From: Blastobasis lacticolella
Lineage: Eukaryota; Arthropoda; Insecta; Lepidoptera; Blastobasidae
Assembly (NCBI GenBank): GCA_905147135.1
Contig: LR990051.1
Span: 17,079,115-17,143,114 of the forward strand
Length of the DNA: 64,000 bases
Direction: 5' to 3'
The notes beneath the pieces were generated by a model, which saw only the letters and a program-made list of their open reading frames with translations, was not told the origin of the DNA and searched no databases. Position numbers and translations under genes: made by a program. Shown here one piece after another: positions 19,431 to 31,903 of this stretch (its first letter is position 1; every line of letters starts with the position of its first letter).

Positions 19431-21768
19431 TACTTGTTTTCGACTCCCGACGAAAAATTAGGGATATTACAAATTAGACGATGTATTTGCGTAGGAAATA
19501 TTGAAGAATATGTTAACTTGATCGGGGGTAATCCGACGGTTTTCTGTCCGTAAGGTTATCTGAAAATATCTACAGGACAGTATCAATAAACCACAAACAT
19601 TTACATTACAAATAGCCCTATACAGCCAGAAGTAAGCCTCAGCGTCTCTTACTGTATGTCAAAAGATCGGCATCGAATTTCAAACCATTTTCGCCTGTAC
19701 TGCGTTCACCGAAGCTCCTATCGTTAAATTGATGTGCAGTTTTCGTATACACACGTCGGAGTGCCGGATATTGCTTGGTTCGCCGCGTGACGACTTCCTG
19801 ATCCAACGCTTGCTATAGTTAGCGTGTTATTGGCATACTGTCAATGTTTATGTGATGTGCTTGCTACTTGTAATATCATATTCGTCAAAATCACAACTTT
19901 GATGTTGAACATTTACTTAGGCAGTTGCCGTAGTTTATTCAGGGCGTTGGTTCCAAGGTTAATAGGTACTTTTATGTAGATCTTGGAGGGTAGAATACCA
20001 CTGAAGACTTATATTAATTGGTCTTTCTCTAAACTATGTGAAGTTATGCAATGAAAAGCTCTATCAGTATTAAAATTAAATCCATTCTCTTGTCACAAGC
20101 AAATGCTACCTTGTGCGTTGTGAATAGGGTAAAGGCACAAAATAATGTTTATGACCCTACTTTCGTAGTAGAAGAGCTTCTAAATCGATAATTTGAGGAG
20201 GACTACTTAATTTTTTTATAGTGTGATTTATTCACGTGAAATTTCAATATGTGTTTCTTTGAACCCTTTTCTAGTATTTGTAGAACCAAAAACACAATTA
20301 GTCGAATTTTCTTTGATATGTTTTAAAAGTTTACTGTAATATGTTTTTGAGAGATTATTAAGGATTTATTATAAACCTAATAAATATCATTAATATGAAC
20401 ATGTAGTAACCTAAAATTCAAATAGAAATGTTGAAAAATGTTGTCTAAATTGTTTAGTTTTCCTGTAATTCACGAAAAAGGTATAAGCATTGGTTGTAAG
20501 TCGCTTTTTCAAGTACAAATAATATTAAATTTTGGCAGCAAACGTCAACGCGAGTGGAGTATGAGCCGTCACAAAAAACAAATGACAGGCGACGGCGACC
20601 TCTTAAGAAGAGGGCGACCTCTTTCAAGAGCGCGCTTCATTTGATCATATTTTTAATATTACGATATCAAAGCCAATGAAATTTAGTAGACGTGATCCAG
20701 AAACCAATTTCTATAATTATTGTTTGTCAGATTTTTGTAACACGGGATCTCCATACATTTTTTTTCTATAAATTTAGGTGTTATAAAAACCCGCTAATGT
20801 TACAGAGGTCTATCATCTATTACCTCCGTAAATTATAAAGTTAAACTCATTATTGTATACTTGCCCAACATGTTTTTGGTTATCCACCTAACGGATTAAA
20901 AAACCAATGTTGAGTTCTCAATTGCTACAAAAAAGTATCCATTTTCGTCGCCCAAAAACTGAACAAAACAAGACGCCCAAACTGAAACAAACATCACGGA
21001 CGCAACAAATCAAATAGCCGAGAACAAACTCGTGGGAAGGCTTGCTACCCCGTAATGCGCTTAGCGTTGTAACTTGAAGCGAAACAAGTACAGCGTTAAA
21101 AGGCTTAAGTAACGTAAATGTAACAGTTATTACCTAATAAATAACAGGCATACTTTACAATGTCGCGTAGTCGGGGAGAGATTATGGAGCGTTTACACTA
21201 CAGATTTACAGCACGGGATTTCGAATTCCTTTCGCTTGTTATTTGTTTAAGGATGGAGGTTGGGGTGTGTAAAGAAGCTTATGTAAATATAAGGAGGGAA
21301 TTGGGTATTCTTTTCTACTACTTTCTAATGAGGAGTTATCCAGTAGGTATTGATAGTTGGTTTCAAAAAGCATCAATAGATGGCGCTCCTATAATTTTGG
21401 TAATCTTTTAATAATCTGTATGATGGTGGCAGTGATTTCATGCAGCCAACTAATACTAAACTTAAAAATAAAATGTTTATTAATATAAACATAACTGTTA
21501 AAGGTTGAACGAAGTTAAAAAAGAAATATTTATAGAAGTTGGCACTATGTTCCATTATTATTGCAACCTCTAAAATGGTTGAAAACTATTGACAAATACA
21601 ATATTATCCAATACAACGTACCCAGTGTTTATATCCTGTTTGCTAAGAACCTATTTCAAGCGATTATCAATTACCAAAATTGTCGGGGCGCCATCTAGTG
21701 AGTGGTTAGGAATGCTTTAGATACCTATTGGAAAACTGCTCATTACAGTAATTTTGGTTGTTGTGAGG
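19431..21768. other. Unique AT-rich non-coding
   Basis: 2.3 kb without a recognised gene or repeat; the several 60-80 codon frames are of chance length for this composition. Confidence 0.5.
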
Positions 21769-21893
21769 TATGTCTGCAGGTACCTCAAAGGCTGGCACCG
21801 CATCCGCTCCCCTTAGGTTGCAGATGTCCTGGACGACAGTGGCCACTTTCCATCAGGTGGACCGTCTGGCCGTGTGCCTCCCTAGGCAAAAAA
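21769..21893 (+). repeat. SINE-C copy
   Basis: GTATGTCTGCAGGTACCTCA to TTTCCATCAGGTGGACCGTC and a short A-rich end; partner of 16261-16372. Confidence 0.78.
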
Positions 21894-22361
21894 GAATGAC
21901 GATTTGTCAGATTGAACGCTCGTTGTCACCCCTACGGCTGTTTATGGAACAGGAGTTTCGGGACTGGTTCCGTACGAGACTTTTCATTTATTTATATGGA
22001 ACTGATTACGATCAAAGCTTTTTTATTTTATTAAAACAATAGTAAAGTAACATTTGGTAACAAGCAGGTACCTACCACTCAAAAACCTTGATAGGTTTGT
22101 ATAGGTTGTAGGTTTTACTTTTAATTAACATCGTAGCATGCGTTGCGTTGCAATGCGTTGTCACAGTAAGGACTTAGATATTGTACCTCATACCTGTAAT
22201 GGTGCTGGCCACTTTAATCTTCAAATCGAAACTTAACAATATTAAAATCGAGACTCTCTATAGGTGCTGATTGTCAAATTACATCGAAGTATTGAGAAGC
22301 ATCCTATTTATACGCATAACGTCACGCCTTTTTCCCGTACATTAGATATGCGAGGATCCAA
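21894..22361. other. Non-coding
   Basis: A short GCGTTGC-type direct repeat occurs at about 22138-22158. Nothing else recognised. Confidence 0.45.
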
Positions 22362-22926
22362 TCTATAAAAATATTACAAAGATGAAGAAGAGGGGTGTTA
22401 TCAGTTTGAAGTGTTTATCTGTGGCTTTGTGTATCTGTGTGTCTGCCTGTGGAATCGTAGCTTCTAAACGAATGAACCGGTTTGGATACGGTTTTCTTAA
22501 TTTTAAAGTCAGTTAGATCTTAATGGTTCTTAGCTTTGTTTCATTAAAATCTAGTCGAGTTCTCAGTTCAGTTACGTTATGTTTGTAATTAATAAACTTA
22601 AAACTACTGAACAGATTCAATTCTTTCACTAATAGTAAGCTACGTTATTTCCCAGAGACATAGGCTACTTTTTATACCGGAAAAAAATATGATTTCGCAG
22701 TATAGTTGGGGGTTATCCGACGTTTTCTGTCGGTTCGATTAAGTTTGTAATAAATAAAGTCAAAAACTACTGGACAGATTAAACTCTTTCAATGATAGGA
22801 AGTTACGTTATTCCCGAGTGACTTTGGCTACTTTTTATCCCGGGAAAACAATAGGGTCCCGGCGGAAAATTGAATGTTTACACAGATCCGAACGACGCAC
22901 GCGTGAAAGCCGCTGACAATGGCTAG
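22362..22926 (+). mobile_element. Candidate non-autonomous Helitron with internal duplication
   Basis: Begins TCTATAAAAATATTACAAAG after A and ends GACAATGGCTAG before T. No terminal inverted repeats, no target duplication and no ORF, as expected for a non-autonomous Helitron. The 3' part is shared with 14766-14973. Confidence 0.7.
22588..22852 (+). repeat. Internal direct duplication in the Helitron
   Basis: A unit of about 100 bp (AATAAACTTAAAACTACTG to TACTTTTTATACCGGAAAA, 22588-22685) recurs as AATAAAGTCAAAAACTACTG to TACTTTTTATCCCGGGAAAA (about 22750-22850). Confidence 0.8.
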
Positions 22927-23504
22927 TTAAAATAAATAATTACATGATATTGACATTTTACAAGGCGTTACATTGACCGACCGTTAACAGTCTAATCATC
23001 CTACACTCGGAAAGGACTCAAAACAGAAAAAAAAATAGCCCCAGCACCGCCCCCAATCATAATTGCCACGCGTCCGCCACACTTGCCAGTCGCGCCGCAA
23101 AAAGAGCATTATTCTCAATAATTCCATTGGACGCGCCGGCGTGCGATCAAGCGATCAAATCGCGTGATCGTTCCTTCGCGTGCGGGTAGTAGCGTGCGCG
23201 GCTTTCACTTCCAACTCGGCCCTTCTTGAGTGCTCAATAATGCCCCACACGCAAAATTAAGGGCTGCATACCGGGGCGGCTTATTTAATCAATTTTCGCC
23301 GGTTTGCCCGCCAAATTGGGTGTCTCTTGTTTTTGTAAGGATTATACGGCGGATATGTTGGATTAAATCGGGAGGTGCTGGGTATGCGCGTGCTTGTGTT
23401 CTTTGTTTTTGTTTTGTTTGTCAGTCTTGTTTGGCAGAGGCACGGTAGTCGTTTATGCGAATAGATGGCATGTAGCATCGCTTGCTCGGATGAGTTGAAG
23501 CATA
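22927..23504. other. Non-coding with GC-rich segment 23035-23300
   Basis: Locally GC-rich, with GATCAAGCGATCAAATCGCG (nested GATCAA/TTGATC-like sites) and two GGATTA sites near 23339 and 23356. Could be a regulatory element or an undetected promoter; no ORF with domain content. Confidence 0.35.
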
Positions 23505-23701
23505 TCTATACATAGTATAAAACAAAGTCGCTTCCCGCTGCCTGTCCCTATATACGGTTAGATCTTTAAAACTAAACCACAGATTTTAATGCGGTTTCAA
23601 CAATAGATAAAATGATTCAAGAGGAAGGTTTACAATCAAGAAAAAAGGGTAGTTAGGGGTAAAGCAGTTGTACGCGAACGAAGTCGCGCCGGGTCCACTA
23701 G
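23505..23701 (+). mobile_element. Candidate non-autonomous Helitron
   Basis: Begins TCTATACATAGTATAAAACA and ends GGGTCCACTAG before T. The body (AAAGTCGCTTCCCGCTGCCT, GATTCAAGAGGAAGGTTTA, GAACGAAGTCGCGCCGGG) is of a type common in lepidopteran genomes. 197 bp. Confidence 0.75.
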
Positions 23702-24641
23702 TTTCTACAACTGTAAAATTATTTCTAATCCCCACGCCTGGTATCACTAGTAAGGTCGACACAATATGTCTCTCGCTCTTGACAGATAATATGTCACGCA
23801 ATTTTAAATTGAAAAATATGAAACGAAATATATCGTTATCTATTATTTTATTCTTGACAGGAAAGTGTCTAAACGATTAGGTTGTGTTGCGAAAACAACA
23901 AGAGTTGACAGTTTCAATTTGACTGGCACAAATTATTGTTAAGGAGGCTTCGGAATGTGGTAGATGTTTCGTTTGTACAAAATCCGAGAACATTTGTCAA
24001 GAAAACGCTGTGTAATAAATTCTAATTAAGCATCGAAACAGACAGGCGGGATGAGAGACTTTGATTTGACCATGTTTTTCCTTTTTTGCCAATCAGCTTA
24101 GTGATTACCCGATTCGTTTGTATAAGCGAGAGGCAACTTTTACCATATTTCCCAAAGAATTTAAAACTCCAATACAAACGTCGCTAAAGCAAAAAGTCGA
24201 AAAATAAGTCTCGGTATATAAAGAAATCGTAAATGGAATTACAATGCAACCCTGAAGGTTTTAAAAATAGCTGTTGCCAAGAAAAACGTAAGCACGGGCG
24301 ATTTTTCACCGACGCCTAAGCATATTACGTGTCAATCACATACTGATTAAATCTAAACTACATTCCGGTTTGAGAATAACTCAGTTGGCGTTTATAATAA
24401 TGCTGTAGTCCCGAGATGATGATGAAGTGAAACATTGACAATTTAATTGATAGCTTTTACAACTTTATTTTTTACGCAATAGAAACGCAATACTTCAGTG
24501 TTGCAAGACGGAAAGTCTGTAACCTTGTAACAAGTCATCATGTAAAAAAAACTTGAGCTGTAGATTCTTCAGTTACTGTAAATGAAATGACGATGATCTA
24601 TAGTCTGCTCAGACAGAGTTGTAAAAATATCGGGATATTCT
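23702..24641. other. AT-rich non-coding
   Basis: Nothing recognised. Confidence 0.5.
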
Positions 24642-24800
24642 TCATCATCATCAATTAGTCAATTGTATTTTCTAGGTATTTCCTGCTGTTTCTCCTTCAC
24701 TTCGCTTGGTTTTCGGTATCTGTGCTGTTGGCTCTCGCATCCGATTCAGCGATATAAATCTATGCTTTCTTGGACCTCTTGCGGGACCTCTATCAGGTAT
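24642..24800 (-). repeat. Family F7, copy 2
   Basis: Starts with (CAT)n and shares the CTCGCATCCGATTCAGCG and TTGCGGGACC blocks with 7301-7500. Confidence 0.55.
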
Positions 24801-24955
24801 GGAGTGGAGGGGCATTTGCCTTTTTGCTGCCAAAGCAATGTGTTATAGAGGTGTGCAACATATTGGCGGTGTTGCTAATGTCTATAGGCAGCGGAGACCA
24901 CTTTCCAGCAGATGGCCCGCTTGCCTGTTTGCCTACTGTGTAATATAATAGTAAA
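24801..24955 (+). repeat. SINE-C, long form
   Basis: GGGGCATTTGCCTTTTTGCT, GTGTTATAGAGGTGTGCAAC, GTTGCTAATGTCTATAGGCA, then a degraded CATCAGGTGG region and CTTGCCTGTTTGCCTAC. Same long form at 52325-52523 and, reversed, at 63590-63815. Confidence 0.8.
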
Positions 24956-25833
24956 AAAAATTAAAAATGTAGTTTGCAGGATTCTGTCTTAATTTTTTTT
25001 TGGCTGAGAACGTAAGATAGATAAGTATGGTTTTTAGTAAAGAACCCATAAGAAAATGTAACATACTACGGTTACTACGAGTGCATAAAACCTATAAAGT
25101 ACTACATCACTTTGCGTCTACGTTGTATAAAATAGTACCTATATTTTTTGTCACAAAATACAAGCTATACTGTCATTGAAATAGAATAGCCCACTCTCAC
25201 ATCTCCTAACTGCTAAAACTCGAACTAGTCAATTTCGTAATAAATCGCTTCAATTAATTCGCCGGTGGCGCCCTCACTTTTGTATCGCGTTTGCTTCGGT
25301 TCTCCATTGTAACTGACAATCAAATGTAAGGGTTGTGACAGTTTTCTAATGGAGTTGTCATGGGGTCTCGTTTTGCAGACCAGTAGTGGTATTATGATGT
25401 TGCCCTGGCGTTTTCGTTAAGTTTTCGTGTTGCTTCTTTTTTGTTAAACTTTCTCGTTTTTGTATACCAATACGTTTATGAGTTATCTATCACCCATAAT
25501 ACAATAAAATTACACTAGTTGGCGCTGTGTGGATTCGTCCAAGCATGTTTATTTTATTTATTATGTACCGGAGTTCATAGTTTGTGGTTCGTTATTATCG
25601 TAATAGTGCCAACTGGTTACTCCTGCGGCTGTCAAATAACACAACTAATCAGTTCAAAACTCATTCTTTTTTACTTTTATATAATTGGGGTTGCCATAGA
25701 TCACCCGATAATCCAGGCGTAAGGGATGCTTTGTTATTCCAAGCTTACTCCATGTTTATTAATAACAATTGTACAGTCTCAGAGTAAGGAAGGGTTAACA
25801 ATAGAAAAGTGTTGTTTTATTGTGACCAATAAC
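24956..25833. other. AT-rich non-coding
   Basis: Nothing recognised. Confidence 0.5.
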
Positions 25834-25876
25834 ATAGCATGACGTCTTGACAATATTAGTCAAAACGTCATGCTAT
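25834..25876. repeat. 18-bp inverted repeat (hairpin)
   Basis: Arms 25834-25851 and 25859-25876 pair except at 25846/25864 (C/A), around the spacer AATATTA. The single mismatch is a G.U wobble on the minus strand. Confidence 0.85.
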
Positions 25877-26272
25877 ACAGTCAAGTTCCAGTAGGGCGCT
25901 ACTAAAGCGTAAGGTTCTATTGTGAAAATGCTAGAAAAGGCTACCTAGAGGCCTTTTGAACTCCGTTAACCCCGTTGTATTTCGAAACCATTTCATTATT
26001 TCAGTATATGTCTCTACCATATAGAAACCATCGTCAATACAACGAAGTTCATCATCCCAAATAATTACGATTATAAAACGAAAACGTCAAAATTAGATAA
26101 TTACCCCACTGCATCCAATTAAGAAGGTCCAGAGAGCCATTGAAGGTTTAATTTTAGATTTATCAAATGACGTGGGTGAAGGCTCCTCATTTATTATGCA
26201 ATACGGAAAACCCTGCATCCGTAATCCGGAGTAAGAGCAGAAAGCTCTGGTTTTATTTATAAAGTAAATATA
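25877..26272. other. Non-coding
   Basis: Nothing recognised. Confidence 0.5.
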
Positions 26273-26539
26273 TCTTAATACTAATTTTATAAATGCGAAA
26301 GTTTGTAAGGATGGATGCATGAATGGATGAATGTTTGCATGTTAGTTACTCCTTCAGAAAAAACGTTTAAACACATAGTGTGAAATTTGGTACTAATATA
26401 GTTTATTACTCAGAATAGTACACCCAATAATGCTAATGCCATAATGGCTCTAATTTAACCCGAATAATATGGTTTCCGCGGAAGTAGGTCCGAATTTAAA
26501 AGCTAATTCAACGCTTACATAATCGCGGCAAAAAGCTAG
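26273..26539 (+). mobile_element. Candidate non-autonomous Helitron
   Basis: Starts TCTTAATACTAATTTTATAA after A and continues ATGCGAAAGTTTGTAAGGAT, a common lepidopteran Helitron beginning. Ends GCGGCAAAAAGCTAG before T. 267 bp, no ORF. Confidence 0.75.
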
Positions 26540-27324
26540 TCATTTAAAATGCAAAAATGGAAACCTTGATTCAAACTGGAGATTTTGCAAAAAGCTCATG
26601 ATTTTGTTTATAGAAAGTAAAGGTATTTCTACTTCAAGATTATGTTTTAGCCACTTTTACCACCTTTAAAGCATAATCCTTATCCCTGTTTCTGACTAGG
26701 TACTATTCAAGCACAAGTGTATGTATGTTATAATTTTAGCTAGTCCAAACGGTCAAAATAAAAAAGTAGTCCACTCAATTACCTTCGCACAATGTCCACT
26801 TCTTTGTCCATCATAATTACAAACCACTATTCTCTTACGAAAAACACGAAAATAAATTATCAAAAATGAAGAAAGAAATTTCAGCGACGAAATTAGAAAC
26901 GAGGACACGGGGACAGAGGAAAATGTGATTTGCGACCAAAACAGTGTCGGATCTTCAACTTTTATGAAATGAAATATATTAAGGGGAAGTGTAGTTTATT
27001 ACTTTAGCGACTCTACGTGTTGTCTCACATAACAAAAGGTCTCTCAAAGAGAGTACGACAAAGAAATGAAGTTTTAACAAACTACTGAAACCGTAGACGT
27101 TGGTGTCACAAAGGTCGAGATGTTGTTTCCGTAAGACATTGCTTTTAGTTTGTCCGACTGTCATTGAAAGGAAAGTCTTGAAAGGAAATGCTATTTTTAT
27201 TACATTTGATCTGATTTTGTAGTCTTAATAAAATACTTTTGTAGTGTACCTATTCGGAAATAGAGACAAGTTGACAGAATTAGACGACCCACTCATCGTT
27301 CTTAGTTGTTTAATAACATTTTTA
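26540..27324. other. AT-rich non-coding
   Basis: Nothing recognised. Confidence 0.5.
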
Positions 27325-27506
27325 TATCAGTATTAACATGGCAGGCGTGCAGACGTGGGTTAGCCTCCCACTAGGTGGATCGACGATCTGGTAAAGATCC
27401 TAGGTACTAGCTGGATACGGAAGGCGTAGCATCGGCCTTTGTGGAGATCTATGGGGGAGGCCTATGCCCAGCAGTGGGCGTCTTCCGGCCGATACGATGA
27501 TGATGA
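27325..27506 (+). mobile_element. RTE-type LINE 3' end fragment
   Basis: Reads PPTRWIDDLVKILGTSWIRK, then WRSMGEAYAQQWASSGRYDD, ending in GATGATGATGA. Immediately followed by a SINE-B copy. Confidence 0.82.
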
Positions 27507-27530
27507 CCTATTCGGCATATTGCAGGTTTG

Positions 27531-27847
27531 GGCGTCGCTGGCCTCCGTAAGCTTAAGCGAGAGGTTCCAGATTCTAACCCCAGTGCCGCCACGTGCTAAT
27601 GACTGTTTTTTGAGTTATGTGTACATTAGTTGAACACTAATCGATGTTCTTAAGGTGAGGGAAAACATCGCGGGGAACCTGCACATTTAAACGACTGAAT
27701 GTGTAACCATGATCCACTAATTACTTGATCTTCATGATCCAATCTGGTCAGCTTCTCCTGTCAACCGTAATTACCTGATCTGCAAAACCCTGCCCTATAG
27801 TAATGGCCGACTCCAGGCACAAATGGACATTAACGCCAAGATGATTG
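27531..27847 (+). repeat. SINE-B, near full length
   Basis: Head GGCGTCGCTGGCCTCC, TTCCAGATTCTAACCCCAG (degraded B box), middle TTGAACACTAATCGATG, and 3' ATTAACGCCAAGATGATTG. Starts 24 bp after an RTE tail. Confidence 0.83.
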
Positions 27848-29116
27848 TTTTAACTCGACAGTAATAAGAAAAAATACTAATTACATAAATAATACTTACT
27901 TTCCAATCTCATAAAGTTGGCGATATACACTGTGTAGGCTCCGTAGGTTACTATGATCTGTTTTTTCTGATTTGTCTTATTTGGTGAACAAACAATGCCC
28001 AAAATCACGACTTGCCGTATCAATCACGCTACGTATATTGTGCATAAATGTCTTGAATTATACAAGAAATACACAGAATTTCAACAAATACTGTTGCAGA
28101 TTATCTATTTAAATACATAATTTCCAGAAATAAATAGGACAAGTCAGTTTGGACAGATTATACGTCATCGAGTACAAAAAATATATAGTCACAAAGAAAG
28201 GTGACTTTCATGTGAAAAGCAAAACAGCCAAGGAAAACACAAGAGGATATGTTAGTACTATCGCTATGAAAAGTTTAAGTTGTTGTACATGGTCAGACCA
28301 ACGTTTTGTAGGTCTTCTAATTTACTATAACTACAATGTGTATTTTGCTTGTTCATTAGAATAGGATAATCCACGGCAATCCACAGTCTAGTAGATTCAT
28401 TTATTAATCAATGAAAATTACATTATACTACACATTCATATAAGCAATTCACAGAGATTTCGTCATAATATAAATAATAATAATTATAATGAAATTAAAT
28501 AAGTAATTACATTATTAATAAAAAGAAATGTCAAAAGTTAAATGAAAATAAAAATATATAATATCGAATAAATGTACCAGCTACCTATTCGTAATGGAAC
28601 ACCTATCAATGAAACATTAAATGTCCAACACAATAAATTACAAAATAAATTAAAATAAACATGTCCATAGGTAAGTATTCTAGCCTAAGTAGGAATGCTC
28701 TTGATGTAAACACTGTAAATGGACTAATAAACTGGCAGTACATAAAATTATTATTCAGTCAAAACTCACAGAGAGTGACATTTAATTGTTATACGTACTT
28801 TAGAACTCTGCACTGCAAATGATCATTGTCATTGTTAGAAATACGCTTAAATCTATGAACCAGCCAAGTCATACTTTCGGACCACAATGTAGAGCTTGTA
28901 GAGTTATTCTTTGTAGAGTTACGAGCTTAGCTCTTCATGATCTGATAAGTTCTTCACAATGAAACCGTTATGTGCTTGCGAGGCTAGGTGACCCAATTTT
29001 ACATGACATTTTTGGTTGGATTTTTTCTATTTAAATTAATATACAGATCACGTAGGAACACTCCATTATGCACTTAATTTCACACCGGAACACAAGAGCG
29101 CATAATAAAAATATTA
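27848..29116. other. Very AT-rich non-coding
   Basis: 28380-28700 is strongly AT-rich and resembles a retroelement 3' untranslated region in reverse, but no boundary is visible. Confidence 0.4.
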
Positions 29117-29310
29117 ATCATCTTGACGTTAATGACCCGGATGTGCTCTTGCACACGAGGGCCCGGGGTCCGCCTTGCCCATGATCCAGGATTTGGCCGA
29201 TCAGGTTATTACAATGGAGCGACTCCCATCTGACCTTCGTGACTCTGCTACCATGAGAACCTAACCATATTGGATCATGGTTACAAATTCAGTCGCCTGA
29301 ATGCGCCTGA
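29117..29310 (-). repeat. SINE-B, 3' part
   Basis: ATCATCTTGACGTTAATGAC, GGGCCCGGGGTCCGCCTTG, CCATGATCCAGGATTTGGC, GTCGCCTGAATGCGCC: reverse copy without head. Confidence 0.83.
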
Positions 29311-30597
29311 ACACAAGAGCGCTAAATGTAGGTACGCAATAGAATTTCATAAATTTGTGAATCCGTCCAGGCAGACTTGCCAAATTATTTACACGAGAAC
29401 ATTGTTTGTTGTAAACAATACACTGGCCCGTCTTTTGTAATATTCGGGTGAAATGGCTAATTCAAGCAAGCAGTGTACGCAAACACGAGCGAGAGGTCAA
29501 AATACAAGTAAAGTTAACAATAGTGAGCAACCGCTCGACTCTCGCTCACTTGCGGCGCAATGTTTCAAAACCACACAAACTGTCGGTCCGTATATGCACT
29601 GCGTCCAGCACTCCCATTAAAGACATATGATTTGGTTCTATTAATGTTTTTGACTAGTCTAGAGTGGAAGGAAGATGGTCTACTTTACGGATTTTGTGTT
29701 CTTAGAGGCGAACTTCGCAGGTTAAGAGAGGTTTTATGCGAAACACAGCCCGTGAGGAGAATGTTGGAGGAATGGGTGCAGAAGATGAAATAGAGGAGGG
29801 AACGAAGTATGGCAGCTGGCCGACGGAGCAAGAGAGTGTGTTGTGACGTCAGCCCGCTAAGTGACCAACTGGATTTGTAAGTGTCAAGAAGCGCACACGC
29901 CCAAAGAGCCACCAGCAAGTAAGCGTGTGCATCAGCGTGATCAGGACTGACGCGGTCAGTATGACCGGAGGTCGATAGGAGGTGGGTATCGGTTTTGACT
30001 TCCGAATTGGATCACCCACCGCAGAATGACGCCACACGAGCATGAAATTTCGATAGGATAATACATCAGCAAGTGGAAGTGGTTAGTACAATCAATAAGT
30101 GGAGAAAGTTAAAAGGGAAACCGTACGCAACGAACAAATGCAATTTTTTGTTTAAGCGATATAATGTCTCCGCCAATCGTACTCGTTCTGCCCTATATAG
30201 GAACCCATATGCGTCCACGATATGTGCAGAAATCGTCTTCATCTGTACGGGTTCTAAGACACTACGGGCATCTTCAGCTTAAAATATATTTTAACACAGG
30301 CATCTAACACGATCACCTTAACAATACCACGTTCCGGAGCAAGTTTGAAAGCGTCAACAGCGAGTGCTCGCCAAGAGACCATTTGTAAAGCACCCCTGAC
30401 ACCGTAAAAGGAACTTAGCAACTGTGTAACAACATGGGGTGGCATGACAAAGAGCGCACTGAGCGAGAGGCCAGCATTTCATGCAAGCTTCATGCACCGT
30501 TTTACAGTAGCATACATCATTGCGACGACTTCCTTATGCCAATGTGTGACGCGGTACGCTTCTGTGTGTTATTTATTTATTAATTCCACCATCGGAA
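29311..30597. other. Non-coding
   Basis: A plus-strand frame at 29560-29793 encodes a charged stretch (LRRLREVLCETQPVRRMLEE), but no family is recognised and there is no other support. Otherwise nothing. Confidence 0.4.
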
Positions 30598-30656
30598 TGC
30601 CAAATCCTGGATCATGGTCCACTCCTCGAGACTGCAATCGGGACATTAACGCCAAT
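30598..30656 (+). repeat. SINE-B fragment
   Basis: CAAATCCTGGATCATGGTCC and ATCGGGACATTAACGCCAA only. Confidence 0.7.
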
Positions 30657-31830
30657 GTATGCAATCTTTCTGTTTTCATTAAAGGTAATCCTGTTAAGAT
30701 AAACTTTGCGAATGTTGATAATACCAATCATCATCATTCGCACAGTCCTGTTGATCCAACTTCAGCCAAAATTTTGTTATCGTTCAATGTTAATAATAGG
30801 TAGCGTTTTTGTGACAAAGGAATCCACTATATAACGATTTTTAGTATAATGGGAATATGTTGGGATTATACGGGAATGGAAAAACTAAAAGATTGTCATG
30901 CATACAAAGTCAATGGTAAACTTAGTTTATTTTAAACAATAATACACATCTCCCTTGTTTCCCAGTGTTCACCTGCACCAGAATCTCGCTAACCAAACAG
31001 TTACATGAACCAGTCTCAATATTTATTACCTAATATTTCAATGCAGTGCACAGAATATTCCACAATTTTTCAAGCAAAATCTCCATCGGAGAGTTTGATA
31101 TTTTCGCAAAACATTTACAGTGGATTTGCACTTCGCAATGTAATCCAGGTACCTATTTTATTTATTTAATTCAAATGGCAAATAAAAATTGCAAATAAGT
31201 ACAGCAAAGAGGTCACCCCAGGCCACACTGTGACATATGCAGTGTTAATAAAATGGGGAAAATTCACGCCGAAGAGTGCATAAATGAAATGCACTTTTAT
31301 TTCAAGTTGAAACATTTTCCAGTGAAGACATATCGTTAACCAAAAAATACTGACGTGTTGGTTTTGCACCGTTCCGGTTGCCGGGCTTGGTCATGGCGGC
31401 GAGCGGAGCGGTGTATTTTGTATATCAATATTGTATCATATGTGTAGAATTACATATAGCAAAAAATGCGTAGCATAGAGAATGTTATCAATAGCTGTTG
31501 TGTGGAACCCATCATGTGTATCGTGTGAAGAAGAAAAGCGATTGCATAACGATTGTCGGGAAATTCGTAAACCGTATTTCCCGTACGGTCTTGTCAACCG
31601 CTTCTTCCACATTTATCAATCTTTTCGTTTGTTTAGAATACTTTTGTAAGTTGGCTTTTCACGGACGTGTCCAGACAAATATTTTCTAGTCCGGCTTGTC
31701 CGGCTTTTTTTTAGTGTAGCTGCCGTGCCGAAATAAAAATCCTTAAAGTGTTAAAGATGTCTTTAATATTACAAAGGGCAATTTTATTTTTGTCTAGAAT
31801 GGATATTTTTGTTGTAGAGAGTTGAATAAA
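30657..31830. other. Low-copy non-coding
   Basis: No gene or repeat recognised; 31380-31425 is a small GC-rich patch (CATGGCGGCGAGCGGAGCGG). Confidence 0.45.
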
Positions 31831-31903
31831 CATCATCTTCATCATCTTGGCGTTATGTTCCGGTTGCGCCACCGCGCGGTACGCGAGGACTCAGGATCCG
31901 CCT
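31831..31903 (-). repeat. SINE-B fragment (3' tail)
   Basis: ATCATCTTGGCGTTATGTTC then CGGTTGCGCCACCGCGCGG. Confidence 0.7.
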
